DNA of 64,000 nt from Mesorhizobium helmanticense. Its GTDB lineage: Bacteria > Pseudomonadota > Alphaproteobacteria > Rhizobiales > Rhizobiaceae. The translations under genes and the position numbers were made by a program. This document shows positions 1 through 8,521 of this stretch, piece by piece. The DNA lies in the NCBI RefSeq assembly GCF_003034915.1, contig NZ_PZJX01000057.1, forward strand, positions 56,050 to 120,049, read 5' to 3'. The notes under the pieces were generated by a model. The model made no database searches, was not told the DNA's origin, and was given only the letters and a program-made list of their open reading frames with translations. Each line of letters starts with the position of its first letter. Within the stretch, counting starts at the first letter, position 1.

Positions 1-48
1 CTCGATCCGCAGCATCATCTGATCCGCCAACCACGGTGCTTCCAGATT

Positions 49-83
49 TGCGCATGATCCTTCGGCTTCCGGGATCATGCGCA
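49..83. repeat. Intergenic perfect hairpin
   Basis: Arms 49-60 and 72-83 form a perfect 12-bp stem (TGCGCATGATCC and its complement) with an 11-nt loop. There is no T-tract, so it looks more like one of the dispersed rhizobial palindromes than a rho-independent terminator. No gene can be supported in bases 1-257. Confidence 0.6.
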
Positions 84-148
84 ACGGCTGAGCCGGCGCG
101 CGCGCTTTGCCGGCTTATGAAGGCCCGCTAAGCGCCCGACCCGCCATT

Positions 149-163
149 CTATCAAAATGATAT
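149..163. promoter_or_regulatory. Candidate operator upstream of first ABC operon
   Basis: CTATCA-AAA-TGATAT is an almost perfect inverted repeat with a 3-bp centre, about 95 bp before the first binding-protein gene. It matches the site at 14156-14170 (before the second ABC operon) at 12 of 15 positions. That the same regulator binds both is inference. The TCA-N3-TGA core alone is short enough to occur by chance about 15 times in this window. Confidence 0.3.
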
Positions 164-257
164 TCTTGCGTGTTGAAACGCTGGGGACGCCAGCGAACAC
201 TGTCCTGACATTGGCGCCGAGGGAAGAGGTCGGCGCCGATGATTGGGAGGAATGAAA

Positions 258-1292
258 ATGCAAAGCGTGTTCAAGACGAAACCGCGCCGCTCCGGCGTGG
301 CTGCAATGATCCTATCGGGCGCCATGGCAACGATGCTGATGCCGGCCAATGCCGAAAGCATCAAGCTCGGCTATTCCGCACCGTTCCTGACCGATCCGTT
401 TCAGGCGATCATGGCCAACCAGACGCTGAAGGCGGTCAAGGATGCTGGGATGGAGGCCATGCCGGCAACCAATGCCAATGGCGATGCCGGCAAGCAGGCG
501 ACCGACATCCGCAACCTGATCTCGGCCGGCGCCAAGGTGCTGATCGTCAATCCGACCGACAGCCAGGCCATCGTGCCGGTGCTGGAATTCGCGGCGTCGA
601 AGAACGTGCCGACGGTGCTGATCGACATCGCGCCTGCCAAGGGCAAGTCGGCGATGATCGTGCGCGCCGACAACAAGGGCATTGGCGCCAAGGCCTGCGA
701 GGCATTGGGCGCTGCCATCGGCGGCAAGGGCAAGGTGCTTTCGCTGATGGGCGACCAGGCGACCACCAACGGCCGCGACCGCACGACCGGCTTTAACGAA
801 TGCATGAAGGCGAAATACCCCGATGTGACCATCATCGAGCAGCCGACATACTGGAAGACCGACAAGGCGACGTCGGCGGCGCAGACCGTGGTCACCACGA
901 CGCCCGATCTCACGGCGATCTACATGCAGAGCGACTCTGTGATGCTCGCCGGCGTGCTCAACGTCTTGAAGAGCGCCGGCAAGCTGACGAAGGTCGGCGA
1001 GCCGAACCACATCTTCCTGGCGACCGTCGACGGCACGCCCTACGCGCTGGAGAAGATCCGCGAGGATCTGCTCGACGTGGCGGTCGCGCAGCCGCTCGAC
1101 CTCTATGCCAAATATGGCGCCTTCTATGCCAAGGCGGCCGCGGAGGGAAAGACCTTCGCCGCCGGCCCGACGGACCATAACAGCGAGATCGTGCCGGTCG
1201 GCGACAATCTGATGGACTATCTGCCGGCTACCGTCGTCACCAAGGCCAATGCCAGCGATCCGTCGCTGTGGGGCAACCAGACGGAAAAATGA
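258..1292 (+). CDS. Sugar ABC transporter periplasmic substrate-binding protein
   Basis: A 344-residue protein of the ribose/galactose-type binding-protein family (Peripla_BP_4). Residues 1-32 are a typical signal peptide: basic RR near residue 10, a hydrophobic stretch, and cleavage after ANA. The mature part has the alternating beta/alpha pattern of the family (IKLGYSAPFLTDPFQ near its start, later LMGDQATTNGRDR). The start at 258 is chosen because GGAGG at 246-250 lies 7 nt upstream; the ATG at 252 is too close to it. It is the first gene of an operon with an ATPase, a permease and an SDR. The substrate is unknown; a sugar or polyol is inferred from the family. Confidence 0.9.
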   Translation: MQSVFKTKPRRSGVAAMILSGAMATMLMPANAESIKLGYSAPFLTDPFQAIMANQTLKAVKDAGMEAMPATNANGDAGKQATDIRNLISAGAKVLIVNPTDSQAIVPVLEFAASKNVPTVLIDIAPAKGKSAMIVRADNKGIGAKACEALGAAIGGKGKVLSLMGDQATTNGRDRTTGFNECMKAKYPDVTIIEQPTYWKTDKATSAAQTVVTTTPDLTAIYMQSDSVMLAGVLNVLKSAGKLTKVGEPNHIFLATVDGTPYALEKIREDLLDVAVAQPLDLYAKYGAFYAKAAAEGKTFAAGPTDHNSEIVPVGDNLMDYLPATVVTKANASDPSLWGNQTEK

Positions 1293-1303
1293 TCTTGCGA
1301 TGT

Positions 1304-1332
1304 GCGGACGTCCACAGAAGTTGGACGTCCGC
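1304..1332 (+). promoter_or_regulatory. Intercistronic hairpin after binding-protein gene
   Basis: Arms 1304-1313 and 1323-1332 form a perfect 10-bp GC-rich stem (GCGGACGTCC) with a 9-nt loop between the binding-protein stop and the ATPase start. There is no U-tract. Such hairpins commonly stabilise upstream mRNA or attenuate transcription so that the binding protein is made in excess over the membrane subunits; that role is inferred here. Confidence 0.55.
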
Positions 1333-1379
1333 GCCTCACGATCGCTTCTGACTGACTCAGGAATGCCCGGAACCGACCG

Positions 1380-2888
1380 ATGAGCGCCGTCGAAACCTAT
1401 GCAGCCGAAGCGCATGGCATCAATAAGCGCTTCGGTCCGATCGAAGTGCTGCACGATGTCGGGATTTCGATCCCGGTCGGCGACGCGCGCGCCTTGGTCG
1501 GCCGCAACGGCGCCGGCAAATCGACGCTGGTCGGGCTGCTGACCGGCCTCTATGGCGCCAATGCCGGTGAAATCCGGCTCGGCGGCAAGCCCGCGCCATC
1601 GCTCGGCGACCGGCAAGGCTGGCGCGAGCGGGTGGCGTGCGTCTACCAGCGCTGGATGGTCATCCCACACCTGACGGTAGCGGAAAACCTGTTCCTGAAC
1701 AACCAGCCGCGAAACGGTCTGGGGTTAGTCGACTGGCGCCGGCTGCGCGAGGAATCCATCGCCGTGCTCGACGATTGGGGCCTCGACGTCGCGCCCGATC
1801 TAGATGCCTGGCGGCTGACCGTCGAACAGCGCCAGATCGTCGAGATCGCGCGCGCCCTGTTGCAGGGAAGTCGTTTCATCATCCTCGACGAGCCGACCGC
1901 CGAGCTCGAACGGCGCGAGGTCAATCGCCTGTTCGAGCGCATCCGCGGACTGCAGGAGCAAGGCGTCACCTTCCTCTACATCTCGCATCATCTGGAAGAG
2001 ATCTACGAGATCTGCCGCACGGTGACGGTGATGCGCGACGGCCGCGTCGTTGCCAACGCCAGGCTCGACGACCTGCCCAAGGACCGGCTGGTCGCAGCCA
2101 TGGTCGGCGATTTCGCGGCATCCGGCGCAGGCAGGAAGAGCGGCGGTTCCACGAGCAAGGCGCAGATGACAGCAGGCCTCGACATCGGCGGCCTCACCCT
2201 GAAGGACAGCCTGGAAGACATTAACCTCAGCGTCCATTGCGGCGAATGCGTCGGGCTGGCAGGGCTCGCCGGCTCGGGCAAGGACAGGATCGCCGAGGCC
2301 GTCGCCGGCCTGCTCACTCCGGATGCCGGCACGATCGCCATCCATGGCACAAGGACGCCGCTCGGCGATGTCGGCGCAATGCGCACGGCCGGTGTCGGCT
2401 ATGTCGCGCGCGACCGGCATGTCAGCGGCCTGTTCCCGCTGATGTCGATCGGCGACAATCTGACGACGACCGTGCTGCCGAAACTCGGGCCGTTCGGCTT
2501 CGTCTCGACCAGCCGGCAGTCCGACATGGTCGACCGGCAGATCGCCGAACTCGGCATCGTCGCGACCTCGGGCTCGCAGCCGATCGGTGAGCTCTCCGGC
2601 GGCAACCAGCAGAAAGCCATGGTCGGCCGCGCGCTCGCCTCGGACCCGAAGGTGCTGGTGCTGGCGGCGCCGACGCAAGGCGTCGACATCGCCTCGAAGG
2701 ACGCGCTGTACCGCATCATCAATGCCGCCAGGGATCGCGGCATGGCCGTTCTCGTCGTGTCGGACGATCTCGACGAACTGGCAATCTGCGACCGGGTCGA
2801 GGTGATCTTCCGCGGCCGCCTGACGCGCAGCTTCGCCAGGGGCTGGAACGACCAGGACGTCGTCGCGGCAATCGAAGGACTGTACTGA
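1380..2888 (+). CDS. Sugar ABC transporter, double ATP-binding protein
   Basis: A 502-residue RbsA/MglA-type subunit with two fused nucleotide-binding domains, the usual length for the family. The N-terminal domain has a full Walker A, GRNGAGKST at about 41-49, a signature region followed by ARALLQGSRF, and Walker B IILDEPTAEL. The C-terminal domain has the degenerate Walker A (GLAGSGKDR) expected of the second half, and the signature LSGGNQQKAMVGRAL. It energises import through the permease encoded one base downstream. The operon order is binding protein, ATPase, permease, SDR. Confidence 0.93.
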   Translation: MSAVETYAAEAHGINKRFGPIEVLHDVGISIPVGDARALVGRNGAGKSTLVGLLTGLYGANAGEIRLGGKPAPSLGDRQGWRERVACVYQRWMVIPHLTVAENLFLNNQPRNGLGLVDWRRLREESIAVLDDWGLDVAPDLDAWRLTVEQRQIVEIARALLQGSRFIILDEPTAELERREVNRLFERIRGLQEQGVTFLYISHHLEEIYEICRTVTVMRDGRVVANARLDDLPKDRLVAAMVGDFAASGAGRKSGGSTSKAQMTAGLDIGGLTLKDSLEDINLSVHCGECVGLAGLAGSGKDRIAEAVAGLLTPDAGTIAIHGTRTPLGDVGAMRTAGVGYVARDRHVSGLFPLMSIGDNLTTTVLPKLGPFGFVSTSRQSDMVDRQIAELGIVATSGSQPIGELSGGNQQKAMVGRALASDPKVLVLAAPTQGVDIASKDALYRIINAARDRGMAVLVVSDDLDELAICDRVEVIFRGRLTRSFARGWNDQDVVAAIEGLY

Positions 2889-2889
2889 G

Positions 2890-3906
2890 ATGACGAATAT
2901 TTCCCTCGAAAAAGCCGCCATCGCCCGCCCGAGCCAGAGCCTGTTTGCCCGTTTCAGGCTGCGCGAACTGGTGCTGATCCCGGTCATCGCCGTCGTCATC
3001 GTGATCGGCAGCTTCGTCAGCTCGTCCTTCCTGATGCCGGAGAACCTGCTCAATATCCTGCAGCAATCCTCCGAACTGTCGATCCTGGTGATCGCGCAGT
3101 CGCTGATCCTGATTTGCGGGAAATTCGACCTCTCGCTGGAATCGACCGTCGGCATCGCGCCGATGTTCGCCGCCTGGCTGATGATCTCCGACGTGTCGAT
3201 CGGCGGCTCCGGCATCGGCATCAGCGGTTATGCCGGCATTGCCGTCGTGCTCGCCACCGGCCTGCTGATCGGGCTGATCAACGGGCTGCTGGTGGTCAAG
3301 CTCCGGCTCAACGCCTTCATCACGACACTGGCGATGCTGATCCTTTTACGCGGCATCACGCTCGGCATCACCAACGGCCAGACTCTGTTCGACCTGCCGG
3401 AAGAGTTCCTCTATCTCGGCAATGCGAAATGGCTGGGCATTCCCGCCTCGATCTGGATCGCCGGGCTTTTGTTCCTCTTCTTCGGGCTGATGATGCGCTA
3501 TCATCGCATCGGCCGCGCGATCTACGCCATCGGCGGCAATCCGGAGGCGGCGCGCGTCGCCGGTATTCCGGTCGAGCGCATCACGCTCGGCGTCTTCATC
3601 ATGGGAAGCCTGCTCGCCTCGCTTGCCGGCCTGCTGTTGACCGGCCGCATCGCCTCCGTGGTGTCGAGCCAGGGGCAGAACATGATCTTCTACGTCTTTG
3701 CCGCATCGGTGATCGGCGGCATCAGCCTCAATGGCGGCCAGGGCCGCATCATCGGCGCGCTGACCGGCGTGCTTCTGCTTGGCCTGCTGCAGAATGTGCT
3801 GACGCTCTCGCAGGTGGCGGCGTTCTGGATCGATGCCTGCTACGGCGCCATCATCCTGCTCGCGCTCATCATCACCCGGCTCAGCGGCGAGACGCCGCGC
3901 GCCTGA
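2890..3906 (+). CDS. Sugar ABC transporter permease (RbsC family)
   Basis: A 338-residue inner-membrane protein with eight or more hydrophobic segments and the RbsC/BPD_transp_2 hallmarks: SLILICGKFDLSLESTVGIA (the conserved G-x-x-DLS region) and GGISLNGGQGRIIGAL near the C-terminus. It begins one base after the ATPase stop, so translation is probably coupled. Only one permease gene is present here, so the transporter presumably uses a homodimer, unlike the two-permease system at 17-19 kb. Confidence 0.92.
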   Translation: MTNISLEKAAIARPSQSLFARFRLRELVLIPVIAVVIVIGSFVSSSFLMPENLLNILQQSSELSILVIAQSLILICGKFDLSLESTVGIAPMFAAWLMISDVSIGGSGIGISGYAGIAVVLATGLLIGLINGLLVVKLRLNAFITTLAMLILLRGITLGITNGQTLFDLPEEFLYLGNAKWLGIPASIWIAGLLFLFFGLMMRYHRIGRAIYAIGGNPEAARVAGIPVERITLGVFIMGSLLASLAGLLLTGRIASVVSSQGQNMIFYVFAASVIGGISLNGGQGRIIGALTGVLLLGLLQNVLTLSQVAAFWIDACYGAIILLALIITRLSGETPRA

Positions 3907-3973
3907 AGCCACAGTGGTCGCCTGGGCAGAACGCTGCCGTAGGCGAGTCCCTCTTCGACAAGGAACAGTTTCG

Positions 3974-4777
3974 ATGGCCTCAAGACCCACCCTCGCCCTC
4001 ACCTTGCCGCAGACGGTCGTCGTCACCGGAGCCGCATCGGGGCTCGGCTATGAGCTGTGCCGATTGCTGCTCGACGCCGGCGTCACCACGATCGGTGTCG
4101 ACCGGGCGGCGGCTGTCGCCGACCTTTCCGGCGAGGCTGACTACAAGCATGTGGCGGGCAATGTTTCCGACGAGGAGACCTGGCAAGCAGTGGAGGCGGA
4201 GCTCAAGAAATCCGGCACCACATCGCTCGGTCTCGTCACGGCCGCGGCGATCCTCGATGTCGGCACCATCATCGAGACGAGCAAGGAGATGCTGGCGCGC
4301 ACGCTGGACGTCAATGTCGTCGGCACGGCGATGGCGATCAAGGCGCTGCTGCCGCGCATGATCGACAATGGCGGCGGGCCGATCGTCGTCGTCGGCAGCG
4401 TCTCGGCGACCTTCGCCGAACAGCAGCTCGCCGCCTATTCGGCCTCCAAGGCCGCCGCCCGGGCGCTGGCCCGTACCGTCGCCATGGACCATGCGCGTCA
4501 GGGCATCCGTGTCAATGTGCTCAGCCCCGGCCCGATGATGGCCGGCCTGTTCAAACGCCATCTGGAGTCGGCCGCCGACAGCCAGAAGTTTCTGGCAACG
4601 CGCGCCAACCGCCAACCCGGCGGCAGCATCCTCGACCCGAAGCAGGTCGCGCTATCGGTCGCCTATCTCTTGTCCGACCAGTCAGGCGCCTTCATCGGCG
4701 CCGACCTGATGGCCGATGGCGGGCTGTCGACCAGCTTCGATTTCCGTACCGGCGCGGAAGGGGCATCGATCGATTGA
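3974..4777 (+). CDS. SDR-family oxidoreductase
   Basis: A 267-residue short-chain dehydrogenase/reductase. The cofactor motif TGAASGLG lies near the N-terminus and the catalytic YSASKAAA near the middle; PGPMM follows. The start at 3974 has AGGA about 10 nt upstream. An in-frame upstream start at 3833 exists but would overlap the permease gene and adds a low-complexity Arg/Ser-rich stretch. As last gene of the first ABC operon it probably oxidises the imported sugar or polyol; the substrate cannot be read from sequence. Confidence 0.88.
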   Translation: MASRPTLALTLPQTVVVTGAASGLGYELCRLLLDAGVTTIGVDRAAAVADLSGEADYKHVAGNVSDEETWQAVEAELKKSGTTSLGLVTAAAILDVGTIIETSKEMLARTLDVNVVGTAMAIKALLPRMIDNGGGPIVVVGSVSATFAEQQLAAYSASKAAARALARTVAMDHARQGIRVNVLSPGPMMAGLFKRHLESAADSQKFLATRANRQPGGSILDPKQVALSVAYLLSDQSGAFIGADLMADGGLSTSFDFRTGAEGASID

Positions 4778-4811
4778 TGATTGTCTGGCTGGTGGTTGGG
4801 TATAGGCGACT

Positions 4812-5051
4812 TTAGCGCGTTGCACTGCGAGCGGCTTTGCTCTCGTTTTCCATGAAACGAGCCATCTCCACTTCAGCCTCTTCGGCTGACAGGTTTGGAC
4901 GAGGATCGTCCAACGATGCCTGGACCTTGGCGCGCAACACAGTGTTTACTTCACTGGCGGGCTTGCTGATTCGCATTCCAAGATCTCTCATTCCCCCCTT
5001 CATATCATGAACGGCTTGTGTTTGTGGAGTTTGCGAAGGCCTACATGACAT
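4812..5051 (-). CDS. Small antitoxin-like protein (orphan)
   Basis: A 79-codon frame (the real start may be the ATG at 5003, or 4991 just after a GGGGGG tract). The C-terminal part has AKVQASLDDPRPNLSAEE followed by a short helix, which resembles the C-terminal region of RelB/ParD/StbD-type antitoxins (..LDDPRP..H.EV..). No toxin-like gene lies on either side: the SDR gene ends at 4777 and the dehydrogenase ends at 5091. It could be the last gene of the minus-strand operon, or a remnant of a toxin-antitoxin pair. The family call is from motif memory only. Confidence 0.5.
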   Translation of the reverse strand: MSCRPSQTPQTQAVHDMKGGMRDLGMRISKPASEVNTVLRAKVQASLDDPRPNLSAEEAEVEMARFMENESKAARSATR

Positions 5052-5090
5052 CCGATCTCCCCACTTGCGGGGAACTTCAACGCCGGCGCT

Positions 5091-5978
5091 TCAGGCCGGC
5101 TCTTTCCCTATTCCGGCCAATTCCGCCATCTCCTTGACCAGCACGAACAGGTCGCGCTCGCCATGGCCGTGCAGATAGGCGCTTTCGAACTGCTGCCTGA
5201 TCTGGGCGGCGAGCGGTTGCGGCGCGTGGTTCCCTCGGCCGACATCGAGCAGGATGTCGAGGTCCTTCATGATCTGTGACACCGCGAAGGCCGGCTCGTA
5301 TTTGCCTTCGACGATCATGGCGCGCTTGTACTGGATGAGCGGCGAGGTGACGGCACTATCGCAGATGACCTCCATCGCCGCTTCGAGCTCGATGCCGCCC
5401 TTGCCGCTGAAGGCGAGCGACTCGGCCAGGAGCGCCGCCGTCGCGCCGACCATGGCGTTGACGGCGAGCTTCATGTAACGCGACTGCTCGCCGTCGCCGA
5501 GATAGAACTGCCTGCGTGTGTAGGCCTCAAGCAGCGGCTGCAGGCGCTCGAAATCGGCGCGCGGCCCGGAAACCATCGTCGTCAGCGTGCCGGCCGCGGC
5601 AAGCGCGGTGGAGCCGGAGATCGGCGCGCGCAGATAGGAGACGTTGCGGGCTTCCAGCCGCTTTGCCACCAGGTTCGACGCCGATGGCGAAACAGTGCTG
5701 GTGTCGATCCAGCTCTGTCCCGCGCGCAGCTGCGCCGCCAGCGCGTCGTCGCCAACGGCGATTTCGAGCAGCGCCGCGTCGTCCGAAATCGCGGTGAAGA
5801 CGATATCCGCATTCTCGGCAAGTGCACTCATCGCCGAGACGTGCTGATAGCCATTGTCCGTGGCGCGCTTGCGGCCGGCATCGTTGCGGGCATAGGCGGT
5901 AATCGTATGGCCCGCCTCGTGCAGACGCCGCGACATGGGCAGGCCCATCTTGCCGAGGCCGATCCACCCGATTCTCAT
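5091..5978 (-). CDS. NAD(P)-dependent beta-hydroxyacid dehydrogenase (3-hydroxyisobutyrate dehydrogenase family)
   Basis: A 295-residue member of the 3-hydroxyisobutyrate / tartronate-semialdehyde / glyoxylate reductase family. The Rossmann motif GLGKMG is at residues 7-12, the substrate-loop APISGS lies in the middle, and the KLAVN segment holds the expected catalytic lysine. Start 5978 is at MRIGWIGLG, the canonical beginning of the family; upstream in-frame codons give only an Arg/Ala-rich extension. It is the distal gene of the minus-strand operon with the 2-oxoacid dehydrogenase, 49 bp after the CobW gene. The substrate is unknown. Confidence 0.87.
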   Translation of the reverse strand: MRIGWIGLGKMGLPMSRRLHEAGHTITAYARNDAGRKRATDNGYQHVSAMSALAENADIVFTAISDDAALLEIAVGDDALAAQLRAGQSWIDTSTVSPSASNLVAKRLEARNVSYLRAPISGSTALAAAGTLTTMVSGPRADFERLQPLLEAYTRRQFYLGDGEQSRYMKLAVNAMVGATAALLAESLAFSGKGGIELEAAMEVICDSAVTSPLIQYKRAMIVEGKYEPAFAVSQIMKDLDILLDVGRGNHAPQPLAAQIRQQFESAYLHGHGERDLFVLVKEMAELAGIGKEPA

Positions 5979-6027
5979 GGCTGTTCCTCGCTGGTTCGTC
6001 GCGCCGCGCCGTCTTCGTGCGCCGGCT

Positions 6028-7209
6028 CTAATTTCTCCCGCCAGGCGAAGACTGGCGCAAGCGGCTGCCGCGCTCGCGGGCCTTGAAGGTGCGTTGGCTG
6101 ACACGGTCGAGAAGGTAGATCATCTCGCGCAGTTCCTCGCCGGCAATGCCCTGGGTGATGAAGACGATGCGCGTGCGCCTGTCGTCGTCGGGCCATTTTT
6201 CGAGCCAGGTCATGGTGTGCAGCAGATGCTGGGCGCCCTGGATGACCGCCGGCTGTCCCGGCTCCTCGGCGATGTTGACCAGCCCCTTCACGCGCAGCAG
6301 GCTCGGTCCGAGATTCTGGCTGATGCCGTCGAGCAGGAACTGGAGCTCGTCGCGCGACAAGGGATTTTCGCGCAGCAGAACGAAGCTCTCTATGCCCTTG
6401 CCGCGCAGATGATAGTGCGGCTCGTGGTGATCGTGATCGCCGGCGTGGTCGTGGTCGTGATGCGCGTGGTCATGCTCGTCGTGATCATCCGCGCCGTGCT
6501 TGTCGTCACCGGTAAGCCGCAGCCATGGCCTCGGATCGGCCTTGGCGTCGGCGGCGTCGAAGCCGGGGGCGGTCAGCATCGCGGCGATCGGTCCCGGCGT
6601 CCAGTCGACGATGCCGATCTCGGCACCCGGATTGAGGTCGGCGATGTCGCGGCGCACCAAGGCCTCGGCGTTCGCCCGCTTGGCGAGGTCGAGCTTGGTC
6701 AGCAGGATCTGGTCGGCGAAGGCGACCTGGCGCAGCGCCTCGTCATGCCGCTCCGATGTATCGCGCCAGTTGACGGCATCGACCAGCGTGACGACAGAAG
6801 CGACGCGGTAGAGCCCGTCGAGCGTCGGCTCCGACAGGAAGGCCTGCAGCACCGCGCCCGGCTCGGCCAGGCCCGAACTCTCGATGACGACATTCTCGAA
6901 GGCCGGAATGCGGCCGGCCTCGCGGTCATGAAACAGCGTATTGAGCGTGCCAACCAGATCGCTACGCACCGTGCAGCAAAGGCAGCCATTCTCCAGCACG
7001 ACGACGGAATCGCTGCTCGAGGCAAAGAGCTGGTGATCGAGGCCGACCTCGCCAAACTCGTTGACCACCACCACCGTGCGCGCCATCTGCGGCGCCCGCA
7101 GGGCGGCATTGATCAGCGTCGTCTTGCCGCTGCCGAGAAAGCCGGTGACGAGCGTGACCGGAATGCGGCCCGAGCCGCGCGCGGCGGGAGTTTTCGGCTC
7201 GGTCCTCAT
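6028..7209 (-). CDS. COG0523 CobW-like GTPase, metallochaperone type
   Basis: A 393-residue P-loop GTPase. Walker A GFLGSGKT is at 23-30, the family's metal-binding GCLCC at 75-79, and the G4-type TKLD near 171. A strongly His/Asp-rich loop (residues about 238-267) precedes the CobW C-terminal domain. COG0523 proteins deliver Zn, Co or other metals to client enzymes (known for the family); the His-rich loop suggests zinc or nickel handling. It lies 20 bp downstream of an M24-family gene, a natural candidate client. No zinc-uptake regulator site was recognised upstream, so it appears to be transcribed with the operon rather than under Zur control. Confidence 0.88.
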   Translation of the reverse strand: MRTEPKTPAARGSGRIPVTLVTGFLGSGKTTLINAALRAPQMARTVVVVNEFGEVGLDHQLFASSSDSVVVLENGCLCCTVRSDLVGTLNTLFHDREAGRIPAFENVVIESSGLAEPGAVLQAFLSEPTLDGLYRVASVVTLVDAVNWRDTSERHDEALRQVAFADQILLTKLDLAKRANAEALVRRDIADLNPGAEIGIVDWTPGPIAAMLTAPGFDAADAKADPRPWLRLTGDDKHGADDHDEHDHAHHDHDHAGDHDHHEPHYHLRGKGIESFVLLRENPLSRDELQFLLDGISQNLGPSLLRVKGLVNIAEEPGQPAVIQGAQHLLHTMTWLEKWPDDDRRTRIVFITQGIAGEELREMIYLLDRVSQRTFKARERGSRLRQSSPGGRN

Positions 7210-7229
7210 CTGACGCCCCAATCGTTACC

Positions 7230-8483
7230 TCAAAACACTTCGCAGCCGGGCAGGCCACAGGAAATCAGCCGGTCGGACGGGAAGTTGGTGATGATCTCGC
7301 AGCCGTCCTTGGTGACGACCACCTCTTCCTCGATCCGGGCAGCGCCGGTGCCGTCCTCGGCACCCTTCCACGTCTCCAGCGCAAAGACCATGCCTTCGCG
7401 CAGCGGCGTATTCTGGCCACGGAAACGCTTGGAGAAGATCGGACGTTCCCACAGCGACAGGCCAACGCCGTGGCCATATTGCAATAGAAAGGCTTCCGCC
7501 TCGTCGCGATAGCCGAAATCCTTTGCATCGGGCCAGACCGCCGCGACCTCGTCCGGCGTGATGCCCGGTCGGATCATGTCGATCGAGGCGCTGAGCCATT
7601 TCGAAGCCGCCTCATAGGCGTCGACCTGATGCTTGTTCGGCTCGCCGCAGATGAAGGTGCGATAGTAGCAGGTGCGATAGCCATTGTAGGAATGCATGAT
7701 GTCCAGGAAGATCATGTCGCCGGGCTGGATCATGCGGTCGGAGAAAGTGTGCGAATGCGGTCGCCCGCGCGAGCCGGACACCGAGTTCACGCATTCGACC
7801 CGCTCCGACCCCATGCGAAACAGCCGGTCGTTGGCGATGGCGACGAGTTCGTTCTCCCTGGTGCCGGGACGGATGGCGCGAGCGATGTCGACATAGGTCG
7901 CGTCGACCATCGATGCCGCCACCTTGAGCAGTTCGATCTCGTCGGCGGTCTTGATCTCGCGGGCGTCGAGCAGAGCCTGCTGGCCGTCGACCACCTCGAT
8001 GCCTTCGGCCTCGAGTGCCCGCAGCATGCCGAGCTCCATCAGGTCGATGCCGAGCGGCTCCTTCTCGATGCCGTAATGGACAAGCGCTTTCTTGATCTGC
8101 CGGGCGAAGTCGCGCTGCACGTTCATATGCGGCGGGATGGCGCCCTGCATGGTGGTGACGGGTGCGGCGACATTGTCGGCGATCCAGGGCGAGGAGATGC
8201 GCTTGGCCGGTGGCGCCGGATCCCACAGGAAGGGCGAACCCTCGACCGGACAAAGCGCGTAGCGGATGAACTTGTCGCGCGCCCACTCGCCGATATGGGT
8301 GGCGGTGACATAGCGGATATTGTCGAAGTTGAAGCACAGCACGGCGCCAAGGCCGGCATGGCGTATCGCGCGCTGGGCGCGCGCCAGGCGCTCTTTCGAG
8401 AGCCGGCTGTAATCGACGCCCTGCTCCCAATCCTTCGCCATCTGGCCCCATGCGGCCGTGGAATAGGGACTGTTGTATTTCAT
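7230..8483 (-). CDS. M24 (creatinase/Xaa-Pro aminopeptidase fold) protein with altered metal site
   Basis: A 417-residue protein with the creatinase N-terminal domain (about 30-175) and the M24 'pita-bread' domain (about 185-410). Aligning by eye with the usual five metal ligands Asp, Asp, His, Glu, Glu gives D261, C272 (in GYRTCYYRTF, where Asp is normal), H338 (GHGVGL), E370 and E385 or E386. The second aspartate is therefore a cysteine, and the usual DxG is DIM. Metal use, or even catalysis by a metal-free creatinase-like route, is uncertain. Members of the fold include aminopeptidases, creatinase, ectoine hydrolase and DMSP lyase DddP, so no substrate is assigned. It sits between E2 and the CobW gene. 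Confidence 0.82.
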   Translation of the reverse strand: MKYNSPYSTAAWGQMAKDWEQGVDYSRLSKERLARAQRAIRHAGLGAVLCFNFDNIRYVTATHIGEWARDKFIRYALCPVEGSPFLWDPAPPAKRISSPWIADNVAAPVTTMQGAIPPHMNVQRDFARQIKKALVHYGIEKEPLGIDLMELGMLRALEAEGIEVVDGQQALLDAREIKTADEIELLKVAASMVDATYVDIARAIRPGTRENELVAIANDRLFRMGSERVECVNSVSGSRGRPHSHTFSDRMIQPGDMIFLDIMHSYNGYRTCYYRTFICGEPNKHQVDAYEAASKWLSASIDMIRPGITPDEVAAVWPDAKDFGYRDEAEAFLLQYGHGVGLSLWERPIFSKRFRGQNTPLREGMVFALETWKGAEDGTGAARIEEEVVVTKDGCEIITNFPSDRLISCGLPGCEVF

Positions 8484-8521
8484 TGATTATGCTCCTCCGC
8501 CATCACCTTGGATGGGTCTCA

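Noticed and set aside
312..1670. A 452-codon minus-strand frame opposite the first binding-protein gene
   Set aside because: Antisense shadow rich in His, Arg and Asp, produced by GC-rich codon bias.
7230..8483. Assignment of the M24 protein as DMSP lyase DddP
   Set aside because: The overall layout is similar, but from memory DddP keeps Asp at positions that here are Met and Cys, so the specific function cannot be supported.
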